Positions 27,326 to 36,540 of a DNA stretch of 45,703 nucleotides are shown here, piece by piece. Position numbers and translations under genes: made by a program. Below the pieces are notes generated by a model that searched no databases, had not been told where the DNA came from, and saw only the letters and a program-made list of their open reading frames with translations. Every line of letters begins with the position of its first letter. Positions within the stretch are counted from its first letter, which is position 1. Origin of the DNA: Bacteroidota bacterium (GTDB taxonomy: Bacteria > Bacteroidota > Bacteroidia > B-17B0 > Aurantibacillaceae); NCBI GenBank assembly GCA_013287545.1, contig JABDDQ010000013.1, positions 1-45,703 on the forward strand. Direction: 5' to 3'.

Positions 27326-28585
27326 TTGACGTATAACGAATGGAAATATTGGCTTAAGCAGCAACCCTGGCATCTACGCTGGTTTACTGTTTTGGTGCTT
27401 ATACGCCCCATAGTAGATAACTTTTATTACTTAAAAAACATTTCTCCTTTTTTATCTCCACTTTATTTAGTGGGAATTGCAACACCCATATTATGTGTTT
27501 ATGCTATTATATCTTTTAAGAGAAAGGATAGATCGGTTTTTGATTTTCTGTTTGGGTTATGGACTATACTTATACTGCTGTCTTTAACGTTTATGTTTAT
27601 TAACGACCCACTTTCAAAAACCTTCCTTGAGTATTTTTTAAAACTATCAATGCCAGTTTACTTGTTCTTTTTCTTGAGGCTTTATATTCGTTCTCAAAAA
27701 GATTTAGATGGACTTTTACAAACATTTATATATTCGTCTCTTTTTGTGGTGGGTGTTTTTTTATTTGAGTTAATAGTTAACCCAATTAAAGTGCAAAAAA
27801 CCCGTGACCTTGAGAGAATACAGGGTTATTATGGAGACGTGATGAATTATGCCATCTACCTTTCGCAAGGCTTTTTAATTATGTGTTATTTTTATTTCCG
27901 TAGAAAGAATACACAACCGATATCGGTGAGAATGAGAAATTTAATACTGGTTGTTGTTTTATGTATTGCTTGTTTGTTTAAAATAAGTCATACGGCTACT
28001 TATGGTGTATTTTTATGTGTTTTTCTGTTATTTATTCTGTTCAACCTAAAAACAAATAAAACAGCCGGTTTTCTTTTAATTATTGGCATTTCGATAATTG
28101 GTTATTTTTTTGGTAGTGAGGCTATTGAAAAAAATGTGGCCCCGCTGCTTAAAACAGATGTAGCTGTGTATGAAGGAAAAAAGGCTAATGAGCGTTTGTT
28201 ACATGGTAGGGTAGGGCGGTGGAAAGATATGATGGAACAGTATACTAATTTCCCGATTGCAGCTCAATTTGTTGGTATGCCATCTACCATACAAACCTCC
28301 TATGCCGAAGTAAGTACAGGGGCGCATAATGATTTTGTACGTATTTTATTTTTTACCGGTTATATAGGGTTAGTGGTTTACCTGCTAACCTTTATTTTTT
28401 TCTTTAGCAGGTTAAAATATCTTCCCCCCGATAAACACTTTTTAGCTTTAGGTACTTTAGCTATACTTATTATGTACTCCATAAGCACTTGCCCAACATT
28501 ATATGCCCCTATGTTGTATATATTGTATGCCGTACTGTGCTATTTGGCCTTGCCCACAAATGTTTTAACCAAGCAAAATGATTAA
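27326..28585 (+). CDS. Wzy-type polymerase / O-antigen ligase-family membrane protein
   Basis: 419 residues, TTG start one base after the previous stop. About ten or more membrane helices and a large periplasmic loop (about residues 265-335: ERLLHGRVGRWKDMMEQY ... FVGMPSTIQ ... STGAHNDFVRILFFTGYIGL). The loop with R-x-GRW and GAHNDFVRIL is typical of Wzy_C/O-antigen ligase (WaaL-like) proteins, which join undecaprenyl-linked repeats. As the only such protein in a Wzx/Wzc locus it is probably the polymerase Wzy; ligase activity cannot be excluded. Confidence 0.85.
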   Translation: MTYNEWKYWLKQQPWHLRWFTVLVLIRPIVDNFYYLKNISPFLSPLYLVGIATPILCVYAIISFKRKDRSVFDFLFGLWTILILLSLTFMFINDPLSKTFLEYFLKLSMPVYLFFFLRLYIRSQKDLDGLLQTFIYSSLFVVGVFLFELIVNPIKVQKTRDLERIQGYYGDVMNYAIYLSQGFLIMCYFYFRRKNTQPISVRMRNLILVVVLCIACLFKISHTATYGVFLCVFLLFILFNLKTNKTAGFLLIIGISIIGYFFGSEAIEKNVAPLLKTDVAVYEGKKANERLLHGRVGRWKDMMEQYTNFPIAAQFVGMPSTIQTSYAEVSTGAHNDFVRILFFTGYIGLVVYLLTFIFFFSRLKYLPPDKHFLALGTLAILIMYSISTCPTLYAPMLYILYAVLCYLALPTNVLTKQND

Positions 28586-29675
28586 ACAGAAAGTACTTTT
28601 ACTTGGTAAATTGCCCCCACCGTACATGGGGCCATCTATTGCTACGGAGATACTATTAAAATCGAGCTTGAAGGATAAATTCGAGTTAATTCATTTAGAT
28701 ACTAAGATTAATCATAAAATAAGTTCATTCGGAACCTTGAGTTTTGGTAAAGTGTTTAGGAATATATCTATCTACTTTAAAATGATAAGCCTTACCCAAA
28801 AAAAGAAGCCTGATATTGTGCTCATACCCATTAGTCAAACTACGATGGGTTTTTTAAAAGATTCTTTATTTATATTAATTGCTAAATTTTTCGGAAGAAA
28901 CGTTGTTCTTCAATTACGCGGCAGTAATTTTAAAACATGGGTAAATAAATCTTCTTCTTTAAACAAACAGTATGTAAAGTATATTTTAAAGAAAACACAA
29001 GGCGTAATTGTTTTGGGAAATAATCTTAAACACATTTTTGCAGACTATTATACTGACGATAAAATATTTGTAGTGCCTAATGGGGGAGATTACAATTTTC
29101 CTGAAAAGAATAAAACTGACGAAGTGAAAATTTTATACTTAGCTAATCTCCTCGAGTCAAAAGGCATAGAGGATGTTTTTAAAGCTATTGAGATAGTAAG
29201 TAAAAAAGTTGATGTGAAATTTTTGGTAGATGTTATAGGTTCGTGGCATAATAAGGATGAAGAAAAACGATGCGTTGCAATTAAGGATAATGGCAATCTT
29301 CCAATAAATATTCATTTACCCAAAGGGTTAAACGAAAAATTTCAATATTTAGCTGATGCAGACATATTTGTTTTTCCACCAAGAGAGCCTGAAGGTCATC
29401 CGTGGAGCATTGTAGAAGCTATGGCCGCAAGATTGCCTATTATATCGACTAATATGGGGGCTATAATAGAATCGGTTATTGATGGGGAGAATGGATTTAT
29501 TATTGAGCCAAAACACCCGAAACAAATTGCTGAAAAACTAGAATTATTAATTAAGAATGAATCGTTAAGAAAAAAAATGGGTGCTGCTGGCCGTAATTTA
29601 TATCTTGCTAATTTTACTGAAGCAAAAATGGTTGAAAAACTTACATATACTTTTAACAATATTATACAAAAGTGA
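28578..29675 (+). CDS. Glycosyltransferase family 4
   Basis: 365 residues, overlapping the wzy-like gene by eight bases. KVLLLGKLPPPYMGPSIATE is the N-terminal nucleotide-sugar fold of a common Bacteroidota GT4 group; VVLQLRGSNFKTW, GVIVLGNNLK, KIFVVPNGGDY, VKILYLANLLESKGIEDVF and FPPREPEGHPWSIVEAMAARLPII (E-x7-E region) follow in order. The last codons contain the GTG start of the next gene. Confidence 0.93.
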   Translation: MIKQKVLLLGKLPPPYMGPSIATEILLKSSLKDKFELIHLDTKINHKISSFGTLSFGKVFRNISIYFKMISLTQKKKPDIVLIPISQTTMGFLKDSLFILIAKFFGRNVVLQLRGSNFKTWVNKSSSLNKQYVKYILKKTQGVIVLGNNLKHIFADYYTDDKIFVVPNGGDYNFPEKNKTDEVKILYLANLLESKGIEDVFKAIEIVSKKVDVKFLVDVIGSWHNKDEEKRCVAIKDNGNLPINIHLPKGLNEKFQYLADADIFVFPPREPEGHPWSIVEAMAARLPIISTNMGAIIESVIDGENGFIIEPKHPKQIAEKLELLIKNESLRKKMGAAGRNLYLANFTEAKMVEKLTYTFNNIIQK

Positions 29676-30541
29676 TTACTGAAACAATACATAACGAAGA
29701 TTTAAAACAAGTAGAAGAATTTTGGAACACACATTTGTGTGGCAAACAATTTGTTGATGCTAAATTTCCATCGAAAGAATTTTTTGAATTATACAGAAAC
29801 TTCCGGTACAAGAAAACCCATCATTTAGATACCTACATTGATTGGAAAGGGGCTAAAGGAAAAGATGTATTAGAAATTGGTTTGGGTATAGGAGCAGATG
29901 GTAGCCGTTGGGCACAAAATGCACGAACCTATACAGGGGTTGATTTAACAGCAGAGGCAGTATATGCTACTAAAATACATTTAGACCATTTAGGTTTAAA
30001 AGGTCATATTGTACAGGGCAATGCTGAGGAATTAGTGCTCCCTTCTTCACATTTTGATATTGTTTATTCGCATGGGGTGTTGCACCACACTACCAATATT
30101 GAAAATACGTTTAGAGAAGTAAACCGAGTTTTAAAACCTGGTGGACAATTTATTGTAATGCTTTACTCTAAAGGTTCGTTTAATTATTGGGTTAGAATTC
30201 AATTTTATTTTAGATTGAGATTGTTGTTCGAGATTTTTAAAAATAAGCTTGGTGGATCATCAAAGGGAGATTGGGCTTTGCATGTAAAGAACTTTAAACA
30301 AGAGGGCTGGAAATATTTATCTTGGAATAATTTTCCGCATCGCTGTACAGATGGACCTGATTGTAAGATTGCCAATATTTATTGGCAAAGTGAAATGGTA
30401 AGCATGCTTGAGAACTCAGGATTTGATATAGAGAAAAAGAAGAAAGCACATTTCCCCATTGGCGGACATTTTCCAAAACTGGAAAGGTTTTTAGCCAATT
30501 TTATAGGATTTCATCAGCTTATTTGGGCTAAGAAAAGATAA
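29672..30541 (+). CDS. Class I SAM-dependent methyltransferase
   Basis: 289 residues with a GTG start embedded in the previous stop (GTGA), so translation is coupled. Motif I is VLEIGLGIGADGSRWAQ (about residues 66-82), then YTGVDLTAEAVYAT, FDIVYSHGVLHHTTN and VLKPGGQFIVMLYSKG. The N-terminal EEFWNTHLCGKQF and the Tyr/Arg-rich helix recall methyltransferases found beside asnB-like genes in glycan loci. The C-terminal region (FPHRCTDGPDCKIANIYW) contains two Cys and His of unknown role. The substrate is unknown; the next gene (two bases downstream) is the second asparagine synthase. Confidence 0.85.
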   Translation: MITETIHNEDLKQVEEFWNTHLCGKQFVDAKFPSKEFFELYRNFRYKKTHHLDTYIDWKGAKGKDVLEIGLGIGADGSRWAQNARTYTGVDLTAEAVYATKIHLDHLGLKGHIVQGNAEELVLPSSHFDIVYSHGVLHHTTNIENTFREVNRVLKPGGQFIVMLYSKGSFNYWVRIQFYFRLRLLFEIFKNKLGGSSKGDWALHVKNFKQEGWKYLSWNNFPHRCTDGPDCKIANIYWQSEMVSMLENSGFDIEKKKKAHFPIGGHFPKLERFLANFIGFHQLIWAKKR

Positions 30542-30543
30542 TT

Positions 30544-32415
30544 ATGTGTGGCATTGCCGGTTATATCTCTTCTAAAAAACTGCAAGATGCCGCTATGCTT
30601 AGTTGTTTGCATCACCGTGGCCCAGACCATGAAGGAAGCTATACCGATGCTTTACAAAACAAACAACTTTTTTTAGGACATACACGCCTTAGTATCCTTG
30701 ATTTATCAGCGGATGGTAACCAACCGATGTTTTCGGATAACAAACAAATTGTTATTGTGTTTAATGGAGAGATTTATAATTTTCAGGAGCTAAAGAAAAA
30801 GCATTTAGTTAAGGAAAATTTTCATTCGAAAACAGATACCGAAGTTGTTTTAAAACTGTATGAAAAATTAGGCATTGATTTTATTAGCGAATTGAATGGC
30901 GATTTTGCCATTAGTATTTTTGATAAACAAAAAGATAAGCTTTATTTAATAAGAGATAGAGTAGGGGTAAAACCGATTTATTATTTACATGATAGTGAAA
31001 AATTTATTTTTGCATCGGAAATAAAATCAATACTGGCAGCGGGTGCAGATACTGTTTTGAACGAAGATGAAATATTGAATTACTTTGTTTTTAAATACAG
31101 TCCGCAACAAAAAACGCTTTATAAAAATATATTCCGTTTACCACCTGCATCTTATTTAGAGTATACTGTTTCTAAAAATACATTATCTATAAATAATTAT
31201 TGGCAGGTACAAAAAAATAATGCCTATACTAACCTTTCTTATAGTGATGCTAAAGATTGCTTATTCGGGTTGATAAAAGATAGCTCAGAAATGCGACTGA
31301 TAGCTGATGTGCCCGTTGGTAATTTTCTCTCAGGAGGCTTGGATTCATCTATTATAGCGTACTTTATAAAAGACAGAAAAGATATTTTACATTATTGTGC
31401 CCGAAAATCAGAAAATGATTTAAAGAAAGAAGGAACAACATCTGATTACTATTATGCCGAAAAATTAGCGAAGAATTGGAACTTAAATTTTAGTCATATA
31501 GATATTGGAAGTGAAGAGGCAAGTGTAGAAATGATACGTAAAACTCTTTTCTATTCGGAAGATTTGATAGCCGATGGCTCTCAAATCCCATCTTACTTGA
31601 TTACTAAAGATGCAGCTAAAACATCAAAAGTTATTCTGTCAGGAATGGGAGCTGATGAATTGTTTTTGGGTTATGCTGGGCACATGCTCACACTTATATC
31701 ATCGCAGTATTTAGACAAGTTACCTAATATGCTATCTAATAGCATGGGTAGTTTAGCTGCCAAAGTAAACCAGGGCAAAGGCAAGTTTTTAGCTTATAGG
31801 CGTTATATACATAAAATGGGCAAGTATAGCAGGTATCCTGATTATAAATATGCTTTATTTAATATTGTTGGAGATTTTGATAATTCGTGTTCGGTTTATA
31901 ATGGGAACAGAGAAGGTGTGGAAGAAATGATGACGAATTATTTTCCTAAAGGAAAAGGCATATTTGATTCTCTATTCCATTTTGAGATGGAAAATTTTTT
32001 AGTTAAAAATTTACATTATACAGATAGAATGGCTATGGCTAATTCTGTAGAATGCCGTGTGCCTTTTTTAGACCATAGAATAATTGAGTTTGCTTATAGT
32101 ATACCTCGTAATTATAAATTAACTACCAGTGGAAAGTTTAAACGCATTTTAAAAGATACCTTTAAAACACAATTACCTGATTATATTGTAAACCGTAGAA
32201 AAGCCGGATTTGGTATGCCTTTACGAAGTATTTTTAGTAACCGAAAAACTATAGATGCTTTATTAGACCAAAACTTTTTTGCCGGGTTCACTAAATTTTC
32301 TATTGAGAATATAGATAAGATAATTGATAACCATATAGCAGGAAAAGAGGATAACTCTTCTATTATATATGCCTTAATTTCTTTTCAGGAATGGTATAAA
32401 ATGAATTTTAAGTAA
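30544..32415 (+). CDS. asnB: Asparagine synthase (glutamine-hydrolysing)-like, copy 2
   Basis: 623 residues beginning MCGIAGYIS, with the nucleophile Cys directly after Met. Glutaminase-domain motifs are HHRGPDHEGS, HTRLSILDLSADGNQPM and FNGEIYNFQELK; the synthetase domain has FLSGGLDSSIIAYF (about 262), LSGMGADELFLGY and VECRVPFLDHRIIEFA. It is only moderately similar to copy 1 (no long identical blocks), so the two are old paralogues or separately acquired rather than a recent duplication. Last gene of the plus-strand polysaccharide run. It could amidate a uronic acid or transfer an amino group to another carboxylate; real asparagine synthesis remains possible. Confidence 0.88.
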   Translation: MCGIAGYISSKKLQDAAMLSCLHHRGPDHEGSYTDALQNKQLFLGHTRLSILDLSADGNQPMFSDNKQIVIVFNGEIYNFQELKKKHLVKENFHSKTDTEVVLKLYEKLGIDFISELNGDFAISIFDKQKDKLYLIRDRVGVKPIYYLHDSEKFIFASEIKSILAAGADTVLNEDEILNYFVFKYSPQQKTLYKNIFRLPPASYLEYTVSKNTLSINNYWQVQKNNAYTNLSYSDAKDCLFGLIKDSSEMRLIADVPVGNFLSGGLDSSIIAYFIKDRKDILHYCARKSENDLKKEGTTSDYYYAEKLAKNWNLNFSHIDIGSEEASVEMIRKTLFYSEDLIADGSQIPSYLITKDAAKTSKVILSGMGADELFLGYAGHMLTLISSQYLDKLPNMLSNSMGSLAAKVNQGKGKFLAYRRYIHKMGKYSRYPDYKYALFNIVGDFDNSCSVYNGNREGVEEMMTNYFPKGKGIFDSLFHFEMENFLVKNLHYTDRMAMANSVECRVPFLDHRIIEFAYSIPRNYKLTTSGKFKRILKDTFKTQLPDYIVNRRKAGFGMPLRSIFSNRKTIDALLDQNFFAGFTKFSIENIDKIIDNHIAGKEDNSSIIYALISFQEWYKMNFK

Positions 32416-32553
32416 GCGAATATATTATTTTAAACTGTATCGAAACCGAACAGTGTGGTGATAAAATCGAACACTTATAATTGAAATTCTTCTTCGAAAG
32501 CCAAGTAAAACGATAGTTCCATAGATTGGCACGAACTTGGTATTTATAAAAAT

Positions 32554-33987
32554 ATGCGAAAAAATAAAATCCAGTTAATTTATCTATTTCTATTGTTTAT
32601 TTCAACAAGCTTTTTATTTGCGGGTTCACCCATAAATATCATAGCCATCATAGATGTCAATATTATTCCAATGAGTAAAGAAGAAGTATTGTTAAATCAA
32701 ACCATACTTATTGAAAATGGAAAGATTAAGCAATTTGGAAAAGTGACAGATATTAAAATTCCGCAGGGCTCGCAAGTAATTGATGGGAAAGGGAAATATT
32801 TATTACCTGGGTTCTTTGACATGCATGCTCATTTTTTTTACGAGCAGGGAGAAAATAGAAACACCTGTGAAGCTGAATTAAAAATGATGCTGGCTAATGG
32901 ATTGACAACAGTAAGAATAGAATGTGGAGACTCTGTTTATCTCGTGGCAAGAAAAAATGTGAATGAAAATAAATGGTTAGGTCCGCAGTTATTTGTTTCA
33001 AGCCCCCAGTTTGTTGGCAACTGGCCTTGGCCCGGAAAAATGTTTGCTGAAATCTGCAAAGAACCCAAAGATGCAATTGCTGCAGTTCGTAAATGTAAAC
33101 AGGAAGGATACGACGAGATAAAAATTACTTTTATGGTTAAGAGAGATGTTTATGATGCTATAATTAAAACGGCGAAAGAGGTGGGGATGAAAATTACAGG
33201 ACATGTGGGGCCATTTGTTAAACTTCCGGCAGCGCTTGAAGCAAAACAGCAAATTGAACATATGGATGAGTTTATAGAGATGTTGTTGCCCGATACGATC
33301 TATAATCATGGGCAAAGTGTTTCAGATATGAATATTTGGGAAAAAGAGGCATGGGCTACAGTTCCTTATTTGGATGAGAATAAAATACCGACTCTTGTTA
33401 AGATGGTTAAACAAGCGGGGATTTATGTGACGCCAACCAATTATTTTTTCTTTTCTTCCTTTGTAGATAGCCTTACAAAGGAAGAATGTATGCGAAAACC
33501 TGACTATGCTTTTATTCCCCCTAAGATCAGGGAAACACGATGGAAAGTGAGAGACTACTATTGGAAAAATGCTCCGCCAAAATCTAGCAGAGAAAAGTAC
33601 TTTCAAATAAAAAGTAAAATAACATACGAACTGGCTAAAGTAGGTGTTAAACTTATGGCCGGCTCTGATTCGCCGGAGTGGTTCCTCGTACAGGGATTTT
33701 CCATACATAATGAACTTGAGGCTTTTGCAAAAATAGGAATGAGTTTGTTTGAAGTATTAGAAACAGCTACTATTAATCCGGCTACTTATTTAGGCATTAA
33801 CAAAACAAAAGGCACGATTGATATTGGAAAGGATGCAGATTTGATTTTATTGGAAAAGAATCCGCTTGAAAATATATCTAATACCAAATCTATCTGCGGT
33901 GTAATGGCTGGTAATAAATGGTTTGATAAGGGGCATTTAAAACTTATGCTGAATGAGGCAAAATCTGAGTTATCTAAAAGCAATTAG
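32554..33987 (+). CDS. Secreted amidohydrolase (imidazolonepropionase-like)
   Basis: 477 residues with a signal peptide (hydrophobic 9-22, cleavage near FAG), so periplasmic or secreted. The metal-dependent hydrolase fold is seen in order: LLPGFFDMHAHF with the HxH pair His91/His93, EIKITF with a candidate bridging Lys, ITGHVG and IEHMDE with two further His, MAGSDSPEW with the catalytic Asp, and the ending GTIDIGKDADLILLEKNPL. This matches secreted dipeptidase/prolidase-type amidohydrolases. The substrate is unknown, and no tie to the polysaccharide locus is evident apart from position. The 138 bases before it hold no gene I can support. Confidence 0.85.
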   Translation: MRKNKIQLIYLFLLFISTSFLFAGSPINIIAIIDVNIIPMSKEEVLLNQTILIENGKIKQFGKVTDIKIPQGSQVIDGKGKYLLPGFFDMHAHFFYEQGENRNTCEAELKMMLANGLTTVRIECGDSVYLVARKNVNENKWLGPQLFVSSPQFVGNWPWPGKMFAEICKEPKDAIAAVRKCKQEGYDEIKITFMVKRDVYDAIIKTAKEVGMKITGHVGPFVKLPAALEAKQQIEHMDEFIEMLLPDTIYNHGQSVSDMNIWEKEAWATVPYLDENKIPTLVKMVKQAGIYVTPTNYFFFSSFVDSLTKEECMRKPDYAFIPPKIRETRWKVRDYYWKNAPPKSSREKYFQIKSKITYELAKVGVKLMAGSDSPEWFLVQGFSIHNELEAFAKIGMSLFEVLETATINPATYLGINKTKGTIDIGKDADLILLEKNPLENISNTKSICGVMAGNKWFDKGHLKLMLNEAKSELSKSN

Positions 33988-34055
33988 TTTTTAATATTTG
34001 ATATACTTAAATTCTTTACTTTATCAATTTTTAGAAGTAATTAGAAATGAAAAAT

Positions 34056-34085
34056 CCTTAAAGGGTAAGACTTTTAAGTTTTTTT
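34056..34085 (+). terminator. Rho-independent terminator after the amidohydrolase (possibly bidirectional)
   Basis: An inverted repeat CTTAAA (34057-34062) / TTTAAG (34073-34078) is followed by a run of seven T. On the minus strand the same stem is followed by GATTTTTC. So it may also have ended transcription of tRNA-Ser before the 2.5-kb insertion moved the tRNA away. Confidence 0.55.
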
Positions 34086-34089
34086 ATTG

Positions 34090-34141
34090 GCGGAGGCTGA
34101 GAGATTCGAACTCTCGATACAGTTACCCGTATACAACCTTT
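34090..34141 (-). repeat. Direct repeat (att-like): displaced 3' part of tRNA-Ser
   Basis: These 52 bases are identical to 36591-36642, covering tRNA-Ser from the third anticodon base through the variable arm and T arm to the discriminator base, plus one flanking base. The 5' half, including two anticodon bases and the D arm, is absent, so this is not a tRNA gene. It marks the far end of an element integrated at the tRNA. Confidence 0.9.
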
Positions 34142-34156
34142 TATATATGAGGTTTT

Positions 34157-34206
34157 TGTAGATACCCACACTTTAAACTTGCTACAGGTGTCTGTATAGG
34201 TATCCT
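34157..34206. repeat. TGTA-(GG)-TATCC repeats at left end of element
   Basis: TGTAGATACC at 34157-34166 and TGTATAGGTATCCT at 34193-34206 share a core with TTGTAGGTATCCT at 36499-36511 and AGGTATCT at 36516-36523 near the other end, all in the same direction. They could be arm-type recombinase sites; they are short and degenerate, so this is tentative. Confidence 0.35.
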
Positions 34207-34344
34207 TTAATTAGAGTCTGTGTTTTAGTGCCTAATCTGTATAAACTGTTTTCATGAGAAGTGTATTAGATATAGAGGAAACACATTAGAGGGAGGATAA
34301 GATATATCACAATTTTATTATCTTTACTAATAAACTTTCTTCCA

Positions 34345-36030
34345 ATGAAAAAACTCCTTCTAATAATTTTATTTTTTTGTATTAAACAGGTCAATTCTCA
34401 AACTACCGTACCAGGTGGATATGTATATGGAACATGGACTTTAGCTGGTTCACCTTACTTAATACAGGGTGGTATTCTTGTGCCAAATGATTCTACACTT
34501 ACTATTAATCCTGGGGTTGTTGTAGAATTTCAAGGGCATGATAAACTTTTTTGTAAGGGTAGAATACTTGCACTTGGAGCTGTTTCTGATAGTATAACTT
34601 TTACTATTGCTTCAAGCAGTAGTTCCACTGGTTGGTGGGGTATTAGATTTGATAGTACAGCAAATACAAACGACACCTCTAAATTCTTTTACTGTAAAGT
34701 TCAATATGGGAATGCAAATGCTTCTTCAGGTAATGATGCTCATGGTGGGGGATTTTTCTTTAATGATTTTTCAAAATGCATTATTAGTAATTGCAATATT
34801 TCTAATAATAATGCTATGTATGGTGGTGGAGCAATTTATTGCACTTCATCATCTCCTATTATTAAAAATAGTTCAATTACCAATTCATATTCATATAATG
34901 GTGGTGAAGGAATTGATTGTGAGAATAATTCCCATACAATAATTGACAATAATTTCATTAGTGGAGGTAATATCTATTTTGAAAACTCTTCTCTTACTAT
35001 AACAAATAATACTATTAGTAGTGGCAATACTGTATGTTCAATCTGTTGTTGGAATGCTTCTTCAATAATAAGTAACAATATTATTGAATCTAATATATGT
35101 ACAAATGGGGGAAATGGAGGTGCAATACTTCTTAATAACTCTTCCTCTACAATCACTTATAATAAAATTTGTAATAATTCTAGTGTAGGGATTTCTTATG
35201 GAAATCAAACTGGTGTTGTAACTAATGTAACTATATCAAACAATATAATAGCTAATAATACATCTGTTAATGGCTTTGGTGGTGGTGCTATATCATTATA
35301 TAATGCTTCCCCAACTTTAATCAATAACACCATTTGTTATAATAAAAGCAGTGGAAATGGCGGAGCATTATATTGTGATAATGGTTCAAAACCTTCAATT
35401 TATAATAGTATTTTATATGGAAATACTTCAGCATTAAGTGGAAATCAAATTTATTTAAATGACCAGTATAGCCAACCTCCAATTTATAATTGTAATATAC
35501 AAGGTGGTACATCGGCTTTTGGACTTAATGGGAATGTTTATGTGGGGACTTATAGTAATAATATTGATTTTAATCCATCATTTGTTGCCCCATCAGCAGG
35601 AAGTGGAAATAGTTTTAATGGACTAATAGCAAATTGGTCTTTACAATCAAATTCTCCATGCATAAATGCTGGTAATCCTACAGGTTCATATCCAGCAACT
35701 GACATTGCAGGAAATCCTCGTGTTTATGGTTCAATTATAGATATTGGGGCTTATGAGTATCAAGGTTTGGTAGGAATAAAACAATTATCAATAGAAAATA
35801 CTCAGATAAATATTTACCCAAACCCAACTAGTAGCAATTTTACTATAGAAACTATCAATATAGAAAAACAAACTCTACAAGTATTTGATGTAACAGGTAA
35901 AATGGTTTTAAATCAATCTGTAGAAGGTAAAACAACAATTGATGTAACTAGCTTAAGTGAAGGAGTTTATAATCTCAGTTTAATTAACTCAACTGGAGTT
36001 ATAAATAAAAAGTTGGTTATAGTAAGGTAA
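34345..36030 (+). CDS. T9SS-sorted right-handed beta-helix surface protein
   Basis: 561 residues. A signal peptide (MKKLLLIILFFCIKQVNSQ) is followed by GTWTLAGSPYLIQGG and LTINPGVVVEFQG, the start of a parallel beta-helix. Residues about 110-400 carry repeated turns rich in Asn/Ser (IISNCNISNNNAMYGGGAIY; LINNTICYNKSSGNGGALY). Next comes SPCINAGNP...DIAGNPRVYGSIIDIGAYEY, the choice-of-anchor Q pattern, and residues about 488-561 form a type A T9SS sorting domain (IYPNPTSSNFTIE ... DVTGKMV ... LSEGVYNLSL). It should be secreted through the outer membrane and held on the surface, perhaps as adhesin or glycan-binding protein. TATCTTTA at 34319-34326 is a possible -7 box. It is the main cargo of the tRNA-integrated element. 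Confidence 0.88.
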   Translation: MKKLLLIILFFCIKQVNSQTTVPGGYVYGTWTLAGSPYLIQGGILVPNDSTLTINPGVVVEFQGHDKLFCKGRILALGAVSDSITFTIASSSSSTGWWGIRFDSTANTNDTSKFFYCKVQYGNANASSGNDAHGGGFFFNDFSKCIISNCNISNNNAMYGGGAIYCTSSSPIIKNSSITNSYSYNGGEGIDCENNSHTIIDNNFISGGNIYFENSSLTITNNTISSGNTVCSICCWNASSIISNNIIESNICTNGGNGGAILLNNSSSTITYNKICNNSSVGISYGNQTGVVTNVTISNNIIANNTSVNGFGGGAISLYNASPTLINNTICYNKSSGNGGALYCDNGSKPSIYNSILYGNTSALSGNQIYLNDQYSQPPIYNCNIQGGTSAFGLNGNVYVGTYSNNIDFNPSFVAPSAGSGNSFNGLIANWSLQSNSPCINAGNPTGSYPATDIAGNPRVYGSIIDIGAYEYQGLVGIKQLSIENTQINIYPNPTSSNFTIETINIEKQTLQVFDVTGKMVLNQSVEGKTTIDVTSLSEGVYNLSLINSTGVINKKLVIVR

Positions 36031-36059
36031 TTAAAAATTTATTTGTACTTATTTAAAAG

Positions 36060-36155
36060 TTATTTCTTTTTACCATTACCTAAATTTTTTAGATAAATAG
36101 GAAGCCCAATTGACCATAAAGTCACTACAATTATAAGTACTACTGTTCCGTCCAT
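36060..36155 (-). CDS. Candidate 31-residue membrane microprotein
   Basis: A short ORF starting two bases after the stop of the 88-residue ORF on the same strand. It reads MDGTVVLIIVVTLWSIG and continues with PIYLKN and a KKK end, so it has one strongly hydrophobic helix and a positive tail, as in small membrane peptides. The tight spacing suggests co-translation. Nothing else supports it; its size means it could arise by chance in AT-rich DNA. Confidence 0.3.
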   Translation of the reverse strand: MDGTVVLIIVVTLWSIGLPIYLKNLGNGKKK

Positions 36156-36157
36156 AT

Positions 36158-36424
36158 CTAACGTGTCTTATGTAAGTAATAGATAGTTCCAGCTGTACCA
36201 GGGGAATTTGTGCTACCATACTGTAATACAAGATTAGTTGTACTCTGAGAAACAATAGTATACACATCTCCACCAAAATTTAGTGTAGTATTTGAATTAC
36301 ATATCCATTCTGTTGCTACTACAGTACCTGTTAAGCCATAATTACAAGCTAATTGGGTAGTACTAGTACCATTAAATGGGATAGAAAAGAACTGAAGCAT
36401 ACACTTATATAGAGGAGAATGCAT
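36158..36424 (-). CDS. Small Ser/Thr-rich beta-strand ORF, possibly frameshifted secreted protein
   Basis: 88 codons, unlike an antisense shadow in composition: STTQLACNYGLTGTVVATEW, TTLNFGGDVYTIVSQS and LVLQYGSTN look like alternating beta strands with two Cys. As it stands it has no signal peptide. Another frame starting at the ATG at 36438 encodes a typical one (MIKSLCILLYISVCFSS), and a one-base shift near 36380 would join it to this ORF at SIPFNG. It may therefore be a broken or slippage-prone secreted protein. I recognise no family. It lies inside the tRNA-integrated element, opposite to the beta-helix gene. Confidence 0.4.
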   Translation of the reverse strand: MHSPLYKCMLQFFSIPFNGTSTTQLACNYGLTGTVVATEWICNSNTTLNFGGDVYTIVSQSTTNLVLQYGSTNSPGTAGTIYYLHKTR

Positions 36425-36433
36425 AGTGATTTA

Positions 36434-36463
36434 ATCATGGTTTCTAGATTTCAAAACCATGAT
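36434..36463. other. Perfect 10-bp inverted repeat (hairpin)
   Basis: ATCATGGTTT (36434-36443) and AAACCATGAT (36454-36463) are perfect complements around a 10-base spacer. It overlaps the possible start codon (36438) of the small minus-strand ORF, and could be an RNA hairpin, an operator, or a recombination-related structure. No T tract follows on either strand, so it is not a typical terminator. Confidence 0.5.
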
Positions 36464-36540
36464 GGGATACTAGTAAAGACCTGTGATTTAGAAAAACCTT
36501 GTAGGTATCCTATTTAGGTATCTCAGAAGTGTTAAAAGTG

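Noticed and set aside
32416-32553. A hidden small gene or RNA between asnB copy 2 and the amidohydrolase
   Set aside because: No ORF with a credible start and composition and no strong hairpin or known RNA motif was found.
34090-34141. A second tRNA-Ser gene
   Set aside because: Only the 3' 51 bases match; the 5' half, two of the anticodon bases and the D arm are missing, so it cannot fold as a tRNA.
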